A stretch of DNA of 64,000 bases from Keguizhuia sedimenti (GCA_030715135.1 JAUYVH010000015.1:1-64000); one strand, 5' to 3'. Shown: positions 51,847 through 61,315, numbered from the stretch's first letter. The notes: generated by a model not told the origin, from the letters alone. Program-made: numbers and translations.

Positions 51847-53184
51847 ATGCCATCAGGTGGAAGTGTCGAAATCATTGAATACCACGATAGCAGCGCGTCT
51901 TTATCTATGCCAAATATAAGAACTGTCAAAAATAAGAGTCCGAACATTAAGACTCCGCAGGCGCTCATTCACATCAAGCATAGAATCAGCCTGCTTCAGT
52001 ATAAATATTGGCTATTGATGATCCGCGAGCTGAGACTACAGATCGATAAAGGGATACCGCCTAATGAGCGCGGGTTCAGGACGATCCAGATGAAGGATAT
52101 CGTGGAACATCTTGGATATACGCCCAACAAGTCTGAACTCTGGGAAGATTTGCAAACGCTTAAAAACCAGACGATTGCTTATAACCTTCTGGAAAAGGAT
52201 GGCGGCACGATCAAAATGGGCTCGGGCTTCATTCTGGAATGGGGCGTGACGAATCACCGCGTCGATTTCAAGCTCCCCTCCTTTATCGAAGAACTCGTTA
52301 AGGGCTTGGACGCGCCAAAGGCAATTTTCCAGGCGCTCAACTGGGATATTTTCAATCTCTTTGCAGGAAAGTATCAGGCCTTCCTATACAAGCTCTGTCG
52401 CGACTATCGTGGTGTCGGCCGCACGCCCTACATGACAATCGCCAAGTTCCGCGACTACATGGGTATCGAAGAGCATGAGTACAAGGAATTCAGGGATCTT
52501 AACCGTGTAGTGATCTCTGGCCCCATGAAGGATATAAACGCCTTTGACATGAGTGACATCACAATTGGGGTGAACTTCGACAAGCAAGGCCGCAAGGTTA
52601 TTGGTTTGCAGTTCGATGTCTATCCCCGAAACCAGCTTTCCTTGCCCATGCCTGAGTTTCAGGAAAATCCTGCCTTCCAGTTGGCAAGGATGAAAATCGA
52701 TGAAGAAACACAAAGAAAGTATCTGGATCTTCGTACCGGCGATGAAATAGAAAAGTGCATCATCCGCGCGAATGAATACGCAGACCAACAGATCAAGGCA
52801 AACAAGGATGTAAATTACGGCGCTCTATATCGCAAATCTATTCAGGAAGGATGGCACACTACCATCGAGCACCGCGAAGAAATGACGGAAAAAACGGCGG
52901 CACGCAAGCGCGCCACTCAGAAAGTGCTCCAGGAAAAAGAAGAGACTGAAGCGCAGAAGAACCTTGAAATTCAGGAGCGAATTGCAGAAGTCTTCAACGC
53001 ATTTGCAGCGCTTCCTGAAAAGAAAAAGGATGTGATTCGTGAGGAATTCCGTGCAACGCTCACTGCAACGCCATTGCGTAAGAGCTTCGATAAGCAAGGC
53101 GAAGAGGCTCCGATTATTCGCAGCCAGTTTGCCGAATTCTTCATGAATAATTACAAGCCCAAACTATCTAAGAACAAGAAATAA
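51847..53184 (+). CDS. Rep_3-family plasmid replication initiator
   Basis: Initiator of 445 residues that binds the iterons. Two winged-helix domains are expected: WH1 (about 35-165, ALIHIKHRISLLQYKYWLLM, FRTIQMKDIVEHLGYTPNKS) and WH2 (about 180-290, FNLFAGKYQAFLYKLCRDYR, PYMTIAKFRDYMGIEEHEYK). A charged helical extension (about 335-445) is longer than in small Rep proteins. The ATG at 51847 has a weak ribosome site; Met21 at 51907 is possible. The array is immediately upstream, so autoregulation by iteron binding is likely. Confidence 0.9.
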   Translation: MPSGGSVEIIEYHDSSASLSMPNIRTVKNKSPNIKTPQALIHIKHRISLLQYKYWLLMIRELRLQIDKGIPPNERGFRTIQMKDIVEHLGYTPNKSELWEDLQTLKNQTIAYNLLEKDGGTIKMGSGFILEWGVTNHRVDFKLPSFIEELVKGLDAPKAIFQALNWDIFNLFAGKYQAFLYKLCRDYRGVGRTPYMTIAKFRDYMGIEEHEYKEFRDLNRVVISGPMKDINAFDMSDITIGVNFDKQGRKVIGLQFDVYPRNQLSLPMPEFQENPAFQLARMKIDEETQRKYLDLRTGDEIEKCIIRANEYADQQIKANKDVNYGALYRKSIQEGWHTTIEHREEMTEKTAARKRATQKVLQEKEETEAQKNLEIQERIAEVFNAFAALPEKKKDVIREEFRATLTATPLRKSFDKQGEEAPIIRSQFAEFFMNNYKPKLSKNKK

Positions 53185-53438
53185 ATAGCGTGGCGTGGCT
53201 TAAGCCTGTCGTTTTCAGTGTCTCTTAGGCTGTGCTTGTAGCACCAGGGAAGTCAGTAAAGTCCTTCCGCGGCGGACGCAAGAACCGTTTGTGCAAATAA
53301 TCGGTGCCGTCATCACTGCCTTATTTATTGCGCAGCGGATCGGTTGAATATTCATCCCGGGACCGGAATAAAAAAGCCGGCCAACATCGACGGGCATCGT
53401 CTTAGTAAGTTTAATTACTTGTATAAGTTGTGACTTGA

Positions 53439-54599
53439 TCAGACAAGCGGTGTCAGCTTGCAAGCTTCCGAGTTCGACCTATAGCAGGCACTGAAGATTG
53501 AATTTACGATTAAAGGCTTTGATCTATCAATGCCTGGTTTCCGCCTTTTTTTTTTGGCCTCATACATGGCCATATCTGCCCGGACATAAACAGCATTCCA
53601 GTCAGTGTCTTCTGCCTTTGGCCCGGATGCCCCGATACTGACAGTAAGCTGCACCTGGGCCATTTCTTCCGGTAAAACAATCTGCGCTACTGCTCTGGTG
53701 ATGCGGTCATTAATGACAGTGAGTTCGTCCAGCGTAAATGAACCCGGCAAAAGCATGGCGAATTCTTCGCCACCTGTACGAAAGAGGAGTTCAACTTTAG
53801 AGCGGGTATTTCCCCGCAAGGCCTTGGCCAGATAGCAAAGCACCGTATCGCCCGCATCATGGCCATAAGCATCATTGATGCTTTTGAACCGGTCCACGTC
53901 CAGCAAGATAAGCGTAAATGCTTCGGCAGACCTTTTGAAGCGCGTATGTACTTCCTTAATACGTTGTGCAAAATAACGGCGGTTGTACAAGCCAGTTAAT
54001 GAGTCCGTGATGCTTTCATGCCTTAAGCGACTGTTCGCCTCCTTTAATTCCTGCAGCGCACGTTCGCGTTCCTGCTCAAGCAACATCCGATTCAATTCGG
54101 ACTGTACTTTGAGCGAAAAGAGTTCAACGATCTCCAGCATGGTTCTGCATTCCTCTTCATCGCTCAAGGTGCGATTGAAAAAGAGTGCAACGTGACCCAT
54201 CATCCTGTTACTAGCATCCCATAATGGCACACCAATGAACGCCTGGTAAGTCGTTTGTCTGGTCGAAGCGAAGCGCCAGCATACGTCCTCAGCCAATCCT
54301 ACTGCTGATCCGACTCGCATGGCTTTCCACTCATCGCCCAGGTCTTGCCTATAGATCAGTTCGCAAGGTGTATCAAATAATGCGAATTCCCATCCCGCTG
54401 CTTCCACACCGTCACGCCAGGCGGCCAGCATTTGAACGGTATTGGAAGGAGACTCAAGCAAGCGTGTAATGAAAACGAAATCAGCCGCAAACTGGCGCGC
54501 GAAAGCGCTTGATGCCTTCTTCAGAAAAGCTTCACCGGAAAATGGCGCGGTAGCCTTCAAAAGCTCTCGCAGCGTGACATACGGAGAAAATTGATCCAT
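53439..54599 (-). CDS. GAF-GGDEF diguanylate cyclase with altered C-terminus
   Basis: Predicted cyclic-di-GMP synthase, 386 residues. A GAF-type sensory domain (about 20-170) leads by a coiled coil (MLLEQERERALQELKEANSR) to the GGDEF domain: DSLTGLYNRRYFA, DVDRFKSINDAYGHDAGD and GGEEF near residue 277. After EAK the gene crosses ten A residues (53546-53555 on the plus strand as T). As written it ends KKKRRKPGIDRSKPLIVNS and runs to 53439; with nine A it would end KKKGGNQALIDQSL at 53510, which matches the family better. Sits alone between rep and parB. Confidence 0.88.
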   Translation of the reverse strand: MDQFSPYVTLRELLKATAPFSGEAFLKKASSAFARQFAADFVFITRLLESPSNTVQMLAAWRDGVEAAGWEFALFDTPCELIYRQDLGDEWKAMRVGSAVGLAEDVCWRFASTRQTTYQAFIGVPLWDASNRMMGHVALFFNRTLSDEEECRTMLEIVELFSLKVQSELNRMLLEQERERALQELKEANSRLRHESITDSLTGLYNRRYFAQRIKEVHTRFKRSAEAFTLILLDVDRFKSINDAYGHDAGDTVLCYLAKALRGNTRSKVELLFRTGGEEFAMLLPGSFTLDELTVINDRITRAVAQIVLPEEMAQVQLTVSIGASGPKAEDTDWNAVYVRADMAMYEAKKKRRKPGIDRSKPLIVNSIFSACYRSNSEACKLTPLV

Positions 54600-54899
54600 A
54601 GTGGAATTATGAAGGACTTTATTTCCATGCGGAAATATTTGTGAAATTAATGTCCTCCCCCAAGCATGCTCCAGAAAACCATGTTCAATTCAAACGCCAA
54701 ATTCATGATCCAACTTTTACCTAGCTAACCATTGCCATTTCAATAAGGCTATGTACCAGTCAGCTTCCCAATCGAGACTCATTAGCAGAAATGAATTATG
54801 GATGTGTGCCCGCTTCTGGCCGAACTTGGAAGTTCGACTAGTTTCAGGGCGCAAGGAAATCGGACAGGAGTTAACAGATCGAGTCTGGTTTATTACAAA
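54600..54899. other. 300-base gap between GGDEF gene and parB
   Basis: No gene, repeat or terminator recognised in this stretch. Confidence 0.5.
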
Positions 54900-55859
54900 T
54901 TACTTCAGATGCTGCTCCAGGATCTTCTGGAATTCAGTATTGATGAGCGCAATGATTTTTTCATCCTTAACATCGTTGATCTCTAAAACCAACCTGCCCT
55001 GCCCTTCAAACCGCTTGATGATGGTTTTACCTTTTTCAAACTTCAGTGTTTGGGTATGGCCGCGTGTGCGGGACACGGGTCCAGCCTGAATGGATGCGCG
55101 TTTTGCATCGACATCACGCGAACTGAGATCCTTGTTCACAATTTCAATGAGTAATTTCTCAGTCTCTTCTTCGCCAGCAACATCCAGGAAGCGATTGATT
55201 GCATCCAGCATCCTTAGATTCATCAATGTTGGGCGCTCAGCCAGCATATTGATAAGTGGCTTGGGCATATCAGCCAGTTTCAAAATACGGCTTACTACTG
55301 TTTGATCGACTTTAAGCGCTTCAGCCAATGCAACTTGGCTTGCGAAGATTTTACGTTCCAGTAACAGCTTCCAGGCCAAAGCATCGTCAATCGGTGTTTG
55401 ATTTTCGCGATCCGTGTTTTCTGCGCGGGACTGCAGGTATAGCTGCTGTTCATTTTCCGGTTGGGGGCGAATCTCGATGCGCAAGGTTGGAATGCCCGCA
55501 ATGATGCATCCTTCAAGCCTGCGATGGCCGGCGATCAGATTGACGCTGCCATCTGAGTCGATATAAGCCTGTGCTGCCGCCTGTTGCCCTTCTTCCTTCA
55601 ATTTTTGAGCGAATTCATCCAGGCCGGATTGCGATGTGACGCGCCGAGCATTGACGGGATTTCGCTTAATGACATGAGTAGGCACATCAGCTACATCGCC
55701 CACTTTCAGATGAGTATAGCTCGCAGTACGGTCTTGAGCCGGCGCAAGAACAGGCGCGGCTACATTGGCTGTAGTCTGGCGCCCCGTTACGACTTCTAGG
55801 GAAGCTTTTTCGATTTTTTCCAGCTCTGCTTTGTCTGGCCTTTTGGCAAATGCTCTCAT
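54900..55859 (-). CDS. parB: ParB-family partition protein
   Basis: Centromere-binding protein of 319 residues. The ParB/Srx N-terminal nuclease-like domain contains NPVNARR near residue 67 and LIAGHRRLEG near 112; a helix-turn-helix follows (VALAEALKVDQTVVSRILKL). The last 60 residues form a separate C-terminal domain (FEKGKTIIKRFEGQGRLVLE). The ATG at 55859 has AAGGAAAT upstream. The start lies 13 bases after the parA stop, forming a parAB operon. Confidence 0.9.
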   Translation of the reverse strand: MRAFAKRPDKAELEKIEKASLEVVTGRQTTANVAAPVLAPAQDRTASYTHLKVGDVADVPTHVIKRNPVNARRVTSQSGLDEFAQKLKEEGQQAAAQAYIDSDGSVNLIAGHRRLEGCIIAGIPTLRIEIRPQPENEQQLYLQSRAENTDRENQTPIDDALAWKLLLERKIFASQVALAEALKVDQTVVSRILKLADMPKPLINMLAERPTLMNLRMLDAINRFLDVAGEEETEKLLIEIVNKDLSSRDVDAKRASIQAGPVSRTRGHTQTLKFEKGKTIIKRFEGQGRLVLEINDVKDEKIIALINTEFQKILEQHLK

Positions 55860-55872
55860 ATTGATTTCCTTC

Positions 55873-56547
55873 TTATGCTGCTGCGAGTGCTTCTGCAGCT
55901 TTATTTTCAGCTTCAGCAAATATCGCTTTCATTTCCGCCGCGGCTTTGGGATCGGCTTCGCGACCTCTTAATTCGTGAACAGCTAAGCCCCCTCTTCTGG
56001 CGTTACGCCATGAAGACCGATGGCGCAAGGCAGATTCAAATACTGGAAGTCCTTCTTGGCCAAGGTATTCCCGCAACAGCCCTTCTTCTTTGCTCTTATT
56101 GTTTGTTGAAAGCTGATTCAAAACCACAAAAGCTGGCACCCTCCCATTTTTGTGCTTGGCATCCATGGCCCGGAGCTCTTCAAATGTATTGAATGTGGAC
56201 TCCACTTCCATTTGATCTGGACCAGTCGGTACTAAGACCATATCGGCTACTTTTGCCGAGTTCAACATGGTGGAATAGTTGTTGGCGCCAATGTCCACAA
56301 TAATTAAGTCATATTTCGTGGCCAACTGACGTAATTCGTTCTGAGGATTCTCCGATACAGTCAGCAGTGGAATATTAGGTTCGACACCCTCTTCATTACG
56401 GATCCGTATCCAGGCGCTCGACGAGCCATTGGTATCGGTATCGAGGAGAAGCACTTCCAATCCTTCACCGGCAGCAATGGCAGCAATGTTTGTAGCCAAA
56501 GCAGTTTTGCCCACTCCGCCTTTTTCAGCGCCTACGACGATAATCAT
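55873..56547 (-). CDS. parA: ParA-family partition ATPase
   Basis: Small ParA ATPase of 224 residues (type Ib-like length, without an N-terminal helix-turn-helix). Deviant Walker A KGGVGKT at residues 9-15, the switch region LLLDTDTNGSSSAW near 33 and the Walker B strand LIIVDIGANN near 80. The first gene of parAB. Two identical palindromes lie upstream, between 190 and 290 bases from the start, and are candidates for the partition site or operator. Confidence 0.92.
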   Translation of the reverse strand: MIIVVGAEKGGVGKTALATNIAAIAAGEGLEVLLLDTDTNGSSSAWIRIRNEEGVEPNIPLLTVSENPQNELRQLATKYDLIIVDIGANNYSTMLNSAKVADMVLVPTGPDQMEVESTFNTFEELRAMDAKHKNGRVPAFVVLNQLSTNNKSKEEGLLREYLGQEGLPVFESALRHRSSWRNARRGGLAVHELRGREADPKAAAEMKAIFAEAENKAAEALAAA

Positions 56548-56736
56548 AATTACCTACTATTAAATATTAATGCTGTGATATTAAATCAAAGAAATTTATT
56601 TGCAAACACTATTTACATTATATTTGCAGAATATCATTAATTAATTGCAGTAACGCCACAAAAATTCCGGATATGGTGAGGTCTAGGTGGTGGCGAATGT
56701 CAATTAAGCTTAATAAACGGATCGCCTTGTTGGTCA

Positions 56737-56833
56737 TCTTGAGCCGGCTCAAGAACTGCAAAAAGCTGGTTGTTGCAAATTTTTATTGCGAAGAGCTCGG
56801 GTCGATTCTTGAATCTTGAGCCGGCTCAAGATT
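56737..56833. promoter_or_regulatory. Pair of palindromes, candidate parS/operator
   Basis: TCTTGAGCCGGCTCAAGA at 56737-56754 and the 22-base version AATCTTGAGCCGGCTCAAGA(TT) at 56812-56833 share an 18-base perfect palindrome; the centres are 77 bases apart. They lie upstream of parA, the usual place for the centromere of small type Ib systems. The rest of the 378-base gap is A/T-rich with repeats of TTTGCA. Confidence 0.75.
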
Positions 56834-56925
56834 GTCTCTATGCGTAAAAGTGGAGGAATGGGAGGATGGTCGTGCTAAGGTCTCTTTGCTATAGGAACTA
56901 AGAATTTTGAAATATAAGGAGCATT

Positions 56926-57120
56926 ATGCGTTTATTGATTGCGTTTCTTCTGCCGTTTTTAACCTTCTTCACGATCGGCAGACCAATCGCAGGGATCGTT
57001 TGCCTCATCTTGCAAGTTACCTTAATTGGCTGGTTGCCGGCGACGATCTGGGCGGTGTACGCACTCGGGCAATACAAGAATGAAAAGCGCTTGCAAGATG
57101 CCTTGAGCAACCGGCTATGA
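56926..57120 (+). CDS. YqaE/Pmp3-like small membrane protein
   Basis: Protein of 64 residues with two membrane helices (RLLIAFLLPFLTFFTIGRPI, GIVCLILQVTLIGWLPATIW AVY) as in the Pmp3/YqaE family, which affects membrane potential or stress response. AAGGAGCATT gives a strong ribosome site. The C-terminal charged tail (YKNEKRLQDALSNRL) is longer than in typical members. Single gene near parA. Confidence 0.75.
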   Translation: MRLLIAFLLPFLTFFTIGRPIAGIVCLILQVTLIGWLPATIWAVYALGQYKNEKRLQDALSNRL

Positions 57121-57642
57121 CGGAAATATGTGCTATTGGACTTGCGGGCTAAGCCACTCCTAGAGGCATGTGGAAATTCGAATGGGCAGGGCAGAAAGAC
57201 AGGCCAGGAATGGTCTATGTAGCGTAATTTCACCAAGGCCAATACATTACGGTAACGCTTGCTAGCAGCTGCACTAAAAAAACATCGTGAGCGTCGATGT
57301 GGATGACGTTAGCGAAGCAGATGTGGAATATGATCTGCAGTATGTAGGCTAAAGAAGCTACGTAAGAGGGAGGCAATAGCCTCCCTTTTGCTTTGGTCTT
57401 GAGCATCTACTTTTTGCTTCTCAAGACTGTCGATGTAGTCCTGCGCTTTTTATGGAATCAAATGATCCCAGCACCGATATGTCATCAAGGGCGACTGCGG
57501 CAACCTAACAACGGAACGCCATCATCCTCAGTTAGGGGCAAGAGGCAATGTGTACATCGTCGGCAGGTCGCTAAGAAAAGGATGTCTTAAACAGTACGCC
57601 TTTTATGGCTCTCGAGCTGCAAAATCAGGTGAAAAGAGGGAA
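57121..57642. other. 520-base region, terminator only
   Basis: A 21-codon open end (VDVDDVSEADVEYDLQYVG) at about 57287-57351 may be the tail of a lost gene; it ends 16 bases before the terminator at 57368. No other element is recognised. Confidence 0.4.
57368..57390 (+). terminator. Rho-independent terminator
   Basis: GGGAGGC (57368-57374) pairs with GCCTCCC (57379-57385) around AATA, followed by TTTTGCTTT. Confidence 0.75.
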
Positions 57643-57831
57643 TCAGAGTTGATCGTAAAACGCTGCAAACAAAGCTACAGCAGCAAACATGAAGGCAGGG
57701 GAAATGACGAATCCCCATAACCGTGACGGAAGCGGTTTCACGCCAAAACGGTTTCTGAGCAGCCGGCCAATCAATACGGCTAGTCCTATCCAGATCGGTA
57801 TGACGCCAAACACGTAGATAAGGAATTTCAT
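57643..57831 (-). CDS. Small membrane protein, 62 residues
   Basis: Two membrane helices (KFLIYVFGVIPIWIGLAVLI; GFVISPAFMFAAVALFAAFY) separated by a basic loop (RLLRNRFGVKPLPSR). No ribosome site is evident before the ATG at 57831, so expression is uncertain. Family not recognised. Confidence 0.45.
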   Translation of the reverse strand: MKFLIYVFGVIPIWIGLAVLIGRLLRNRFGVKPLPSRLWGFVISPAFMFAAVALFAAFYDQL

Positions 57832-57996
57832 TGGATTAGCTAGTTTTTATTTTCCTGGCGCTATTAGCCCATAGTGTGTAGAACATAATTCTTACTTGCT
57901 CTGATAGGTGCGCGTTTTCAGTTTCTCAATCAATAGGATTCTAATAATAGGCTGAAATAATGGGAGTTAGGTTGTGGCTCGCTAAGGAAGAGCATA

Positions 57997-58026
57997 GAAA
58001 AAATCCCCGCATAGTGCGAGGATTTT
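57997..58026 (-). terminator. Terminator for the 48-residue gene
   Basis: AAAATCC-type arm at 57999-58007 pairs with the GGATTTT arm at 58020-58026 with a short inner stem (CGCA/TGCG); on the minus strand it is followed by TTTTTTCTAT. It lies 41 bases after the stop of the minus-strand gene at 58067. Confidence 0.65.
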
Positions 58027-58066
58027 TAGCGTTGTAACTCGGGCGCTTTGCAAGCCGCCAGTCTAG

Positions 58067-58213
58067 CTATTGTGCGGTTTTCAGCTGGCGCAATGCGCCA
58101 TAAGAGAGGCCACGCTTCACGATTAGTTCATTGATTGCCTGTTCGCGGTGGTCCGCGCTTTTAATGATATCCAGAGCCATTGCTTGCAGTTTTAGTGCGT
58201 ATTCATGGGTCAT
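58067..58213 (-). CDS. Very small protein, 48 residues
   Basis: The ATG at 58213 has AGAGG six bases upstream (an in-frame ATG at 58219 is also present). The protein is helical: THEYALKLQAMALDIIKSAD, HREQAINELIVKRGLSYGAL. A terminator follows. The length, helices and a possible recognition helix (RGLSYGALRQLK) could suit a small DNA-binding or antitoxin-like protein, but this is not established. Confidence 0.55.
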   Translation of the reverse strand: MTHEYALKLQAMALDIIKSADHREQAINELIVKRGLSYGALRQLKTAQ

Positions 58214-58625
58214 CTTCATCCTCTTATATTGGTCAGTCGTTCATCATCTTCCTGATTCGAATATGAGGATGCCAAACAAATATTCTAATTTCCAATTGTG
58301 ACGAGTCCATTCACAAGATGAATATGGATAAAGTGAAATAAAAGTCCGTAAGTTTAAAGTATTTAATCGTGATCATTTTTAGCATAGCGTCCAGTTTCTT
58401 GGCATAAGCCTTTCATTCTCGTGAGAATCAATAAAGGGCATCGCTACGCGAGCCACTTCTTCCATTCACCAGTCTCCCAAGTCACAGATCCTGGCAATTC
58501 GAGAAATGTGTGCGGTTATACATTTGTAAAAATGTATTTCATAAAAGGAACTAGGTGCGAACTTCATCATCTTATGGATATTGCTTAATTTCAACGGATT
58601 GACGATTGCGCGGAAAGGATACCTA
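58214..58625. other. 410-base region without supported gene
   Basis: A/T-rich. Only the ribosome binding site for the next gene (AAAGGA at 58614-58619) is recognised. Confidence 0.4.
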
Positions 58626-58859
58626 ATGAGATCTACTGCCCAAGCTTCTTGCACCATGACTTCCAGCGAGCTAAATAAAGTTAGCCACGAACACCTTGCA
58701 TTTACAGAACGCTTGCTTGAGTCAGTTCGAGCCAGGCGTGCGACTGAGGCCCAAGACGCCGATCATCTTGAGGCGTGCGCATCGGACACAACAGCAACCG
58801 GCTGTTCTTTCCAGCGGCAATCTGCTTTAGCCTGGATATTTCAATTGGAAAGCGCGTAA
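58626..58859 (+). CDS. Hypothetical protein, 77 residues
   Basis: The ATG at 58626 has AAAGGA seven bases upstream and is preferred to one at 58581. The protein is Ala/Ser/Glu-rich (SHEHLAFTERLLESVRARRA) with no known domain. It ends just before a ParB-like fragment on the same strand; both may derive from a former gene cluster. Confidence 0.45.
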   Translation: MRSTAQASCTMTSSELNKVSHEHLAFTERLLESVRARRATEAQDADHLEACASDTTATGCSFQRQSALAWIFQLESA

Positions 58860-58871
58860 TGCGCAGGCTAG

Positions 58872-59078
58872 GAGCTGGGCAGCCTTGGCCGGTATGAGAT
58901 TATTTCCGGCGTAAACCGGCGAGCCATCCTCGAGGAATTGGGCTGTCAAAAGATTCCTGCCTACCTCAAGCAAGTGGACGACGATGCAGCAGAGACAGGC
59001 TTGTTCTATGCCATTTGTTGCAGACTAGCCTGCCTGATTATGAAAAATATGCCGGCTTTAAGGTTTGGCAGAGTATAA
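58872..59078 (+). pseudogene. Fragment of a ParB-like nuclease domain protein
   Basis: Reads ELGSLGRYEIISGVNRRAIL then EELGCQKIPAYLKQVDDDAA, matching the ParB/Srx core (GRYEIIAGxxRxxAAxxxGxxxxPAxVxxxDD). A stop codon stands directly before it and no start codon is available, so it has lost both ends. Its last codon lies on the left 19-base site that flanks the adjacent integrase gene, so the loss may be connected with integration. Confidence 0.6.
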
Positions 59079-59096
59079 GTTCAGAGTTCAGTGAAC
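59078..59096. repeat. Left flanking site of the 722-residue integrase gene
   Basis: AGTTCAGAGTTCAGTGAAC is an imperfect palindrome (GTTCA...TGAAC). It matches the right-hand site at 61316-61334 in 16 of 19 positions and lies 22 bases beyond the integrase stop codon. The two may be recombination core sites. Confidence 0.5.
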
Positions 59097-59117
59097 CGCA
59101 AACAGCAGGGTAGGGCG

Positions 59118-61286
59118 CTACTCTAAGAGCAGCGGTGCGGACAGATCCTCGGCGACTTGCTCTTGTGCCTGCGTGATGAATTTCGTCGTTTCGGCCACGC
59201 GTAGTTCCATTTCGGTTGTCACATAGATACTCGTGGTCTTCAAATCGGTATGGCCGAGATTTAACTGGACGGATGCCAGGCTTGCACCATTGGCCACAGC
59301 ATGCGTGCCATAGGTGTGCCGCAACCAGTGCGTACTGGCTTGCTTAATGTGGTCGGCAGCAAGGGGCGACTGCTGTTCAATGCTCTTTGCCGCCGCTTCA
59401 AAAAACCGCTTCAACTCCTTGTAGAGCGCCTGTTCGGATAGCTTTAATGTGGACAGGTCAAGGTCTTCCTTGAAGCGCTCCTGATGCTTGCGCTGCATGC
59501 TGCGGATCATTGGCGACTCCACGCCTACCAGCCGATCCACCAAAGGCGTATCGGCTGCTGCATCGCTGATCTTCTCGATACCGCGATGCTTAAGGTAGAT
59601 GCGGACTTCTTCCATCAGGATTTCCGGAATGACGACCTTGCGCCACACGTTGCCTTTGCCCAGGATCTCGATAATCCACGCATCGGCCAGCTTGCCGACA
59701 TTGCCGGCCGACTTGATGTTGCTCACCAGCGCACCGGTCAGTTCGGACAGGCGCAGGCCGGTAAAGTAGCCGAACAAGAGCAGAAAGCGCAGGCGATGGT
59801 AGCGAGCCGCTTTGTAGGCGAAGAGGGCGGGATTTTCCTCGCGTTCCATTTCGGCTTCTTGCCGCAATCCGTCCAGGCAGCGCATCAGGTACGACCATTG
59901 GGCAATGGTAAAGCTGCGGTCGATCTTGATGTCTTGCGTGCCAGGCTTCCTTGGCTTGACGTCTTCAAACGGGTTCCAATCCAGATAGCGATGGCGGGTT
60001 AAGTATTCGCACAAGGCTTTCAGAATGGTGAGCGCCTGTTCCTGGCTTTCCAGCCCGAGTGCGCCTTTTTTGCCCGGGGCAGGGGCTTCAAACGGGCGCC
60101 AGTAATGACTCCAGCGCGGCGTTGCACGCTTGCCCATCCAGTGCTCAGCCGGAACGCTGTAAATCAGTTTCCAGTTCTCAGTAGGCAGGCGGCCCAGGTC
60201 AAACAGGAAGTCGCGGTAGGCAATGCAATCGTCATTGTCGAGCGAGGAGAGGGCTTTCTTGCGCTCGAAATTGGCCCATAGCAGCAGGCGTTCGGCTTCC
60301 TTGCGGTATGAGCGCCGCGTCTGTTCGGACGTGCAGCGCTTCAGCCAGCCTTCAATGGCCTCTTTATCGTTCATGGCCGAGGTCTTGTTGCGCGCGCCGC
60401 GGTTCGTGCCGGCTGAGCCGTCGATGGCCGGATCGAGCAGGTAATACTCGAGCGGCACAATGCCATGCTCCTTTTTGCGCAAGGCTTTGATCTCCGCGTC
60501 GGTCAAATCGCGCCGCTTGGTAAAGACTTGGGCGGGCAGGGCGATCCCGAGCGAACTTTGGTTCCATTCCATCCAGCGCAGGATGATGTCAGCCGAGATT
60601 TTGCCGATGCCTTTGACTGGAATGTACCAGCGCTCGCCACGCCCGATCATCGCTTCCAGGAGGTCCTGCAGCGTCGTGATCCCCGCGGCCATGAGCTTGT
60701 CTGCCAAGACCGGCAACAGCCAACTATCCACCCCGTCGGGCAATTCCGGGTCCGACAGCGCCAGCGATTCAATCCAGTGTAGCGCTTCGGCTTGCTTGGC
60801 GCGCAAACTGGCATTGCGCCGCGCTTTGTGGCTAACAGAGCCACCGTACTCTTCCTCAAATAGCTCTAGTACTTCCGAATCGCGGAAACCGTCCAAATCC
60901 CGCATTTCACGGAATTCGTCCAGCGTCGGCACGTTGGCCGGTGCCGCGTCGACCAGCTGCGCCTTGTCGATCGTTAAGACGCGCGCAAAGCGCAATTTGT
61001 CGCCGCGCCGCGCCGCCATGACGAGCTCGATGCGGATCCACCGCAGGAGCCTGTCTATATCGTCCTTGGTAAAGCGCGTGCCGTGGGGATCGCTCAGGTA
61101 ACGCTTGGCCAACTCCTTGTCGTCCAGTCCTTCCAGATGCCCTTTGAAAAACGCGAAATGGCTGCGGCCGATCTTTTTGAGGATGCTTTGCTGTGTTTCC
61201 TTGAGCGTGAGCCCGAATCGCTTTGGTGCGGCTTTGGGCAGTTTTTGATGTGTTGGAAATTCGGGCGTCGGTTTCAAGGGCAGCAT
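59118..61286 (-). CDS. Large tyrosine recombinase/integrase, 722 residues
   Basis: Site-specific recombinase with a long N-terminal extension (about 1-300) that contains two helix-rich regions and a helix-hairpin-helix-like segment (MIGRGERWYIPVKGIGKISA), then a SAM-like core-binding domain (about 310-460) and the catalytic domain: GYFTGLRLSEL (Arg), THWLRHTYGTH (His and Arg), LGHTDLKTTSIYV (His and Tyr). All catalytic residues are present. GGAGG directly precedes the ATG at 61286. It is flanked by related 19-base sites. Such long integrases occur on plasmids and genomic islands in betaproteobacteria. Confidence 0.88.
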   Translation of the reverse strand: MLPLKPTPEFPTHQKLPKAAPKRFGLTLKETQQSILKKIGRSHFAFFKGHLEGLDDKELAKRYLSDPHGTRFTKDDIDRLLRWIRIELVMAARRGDKLRFARVLTIDKAQLVDAAPANVPTLDEFREMRDLDGFRDSEVLELFEEEYGGSVSHKARRNASLRAKQAEALHWIESLALSDPELPDGVDSWLLPVLADKLMAAGITTLQDLLEAMIGRGERWYIPVKGIGKISADIILRWMEWNQSSLGIALPAQVFTKRRDLTDAEIKALRKKEHGIVPLEYYLLDPAIDGSAGTNRGARNKTSAMNDKEAIEGWLKRCTSEQTRRSYRKEAERLLLWANFERKKALSSLDNDDCIAYRDFLFDLGRLPTENWKLIYSVPAEHWMGKRATPRWSHYWRPFEAPAPGKKGALGLESQEQALTILKALCEYLTRHRYLDWNPFEDVKPRKPGTQDIKIDRSFTIAQWSYLMRCLDGLRQEAEMEREENPALFAYKAARYHRLRFLLLFGYFTGLRLSELTGALVSNIKSAGNVGKLADAWIIEILGKGNVWRKVVIPEILMEEVRIYLKHRGIEKISDAAADTPLVDRLVGVESPMIRSMQRKHQERFKEDLDLSTLKLSEQALYKELKRFFEAAAKSIEQQSPLAADHIKQASTHWLRHTYGTHAVANGASLASVQLNLGHTDLKTTSIYVTTEMELRVAETTKFITQAQEQVAEDLSAPLLLE

Positions 61287-61315
61287 CCTCCAAGGCGGTT
61301 TTGGTTGCCGGCACG

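Noticed and set aside
53215-53463. 82-codon minus-strand frame after the rep gene
   Set aside because: It overlaps the extended end of the diguanylate cyclase gene and has no ribosome site or known motif.
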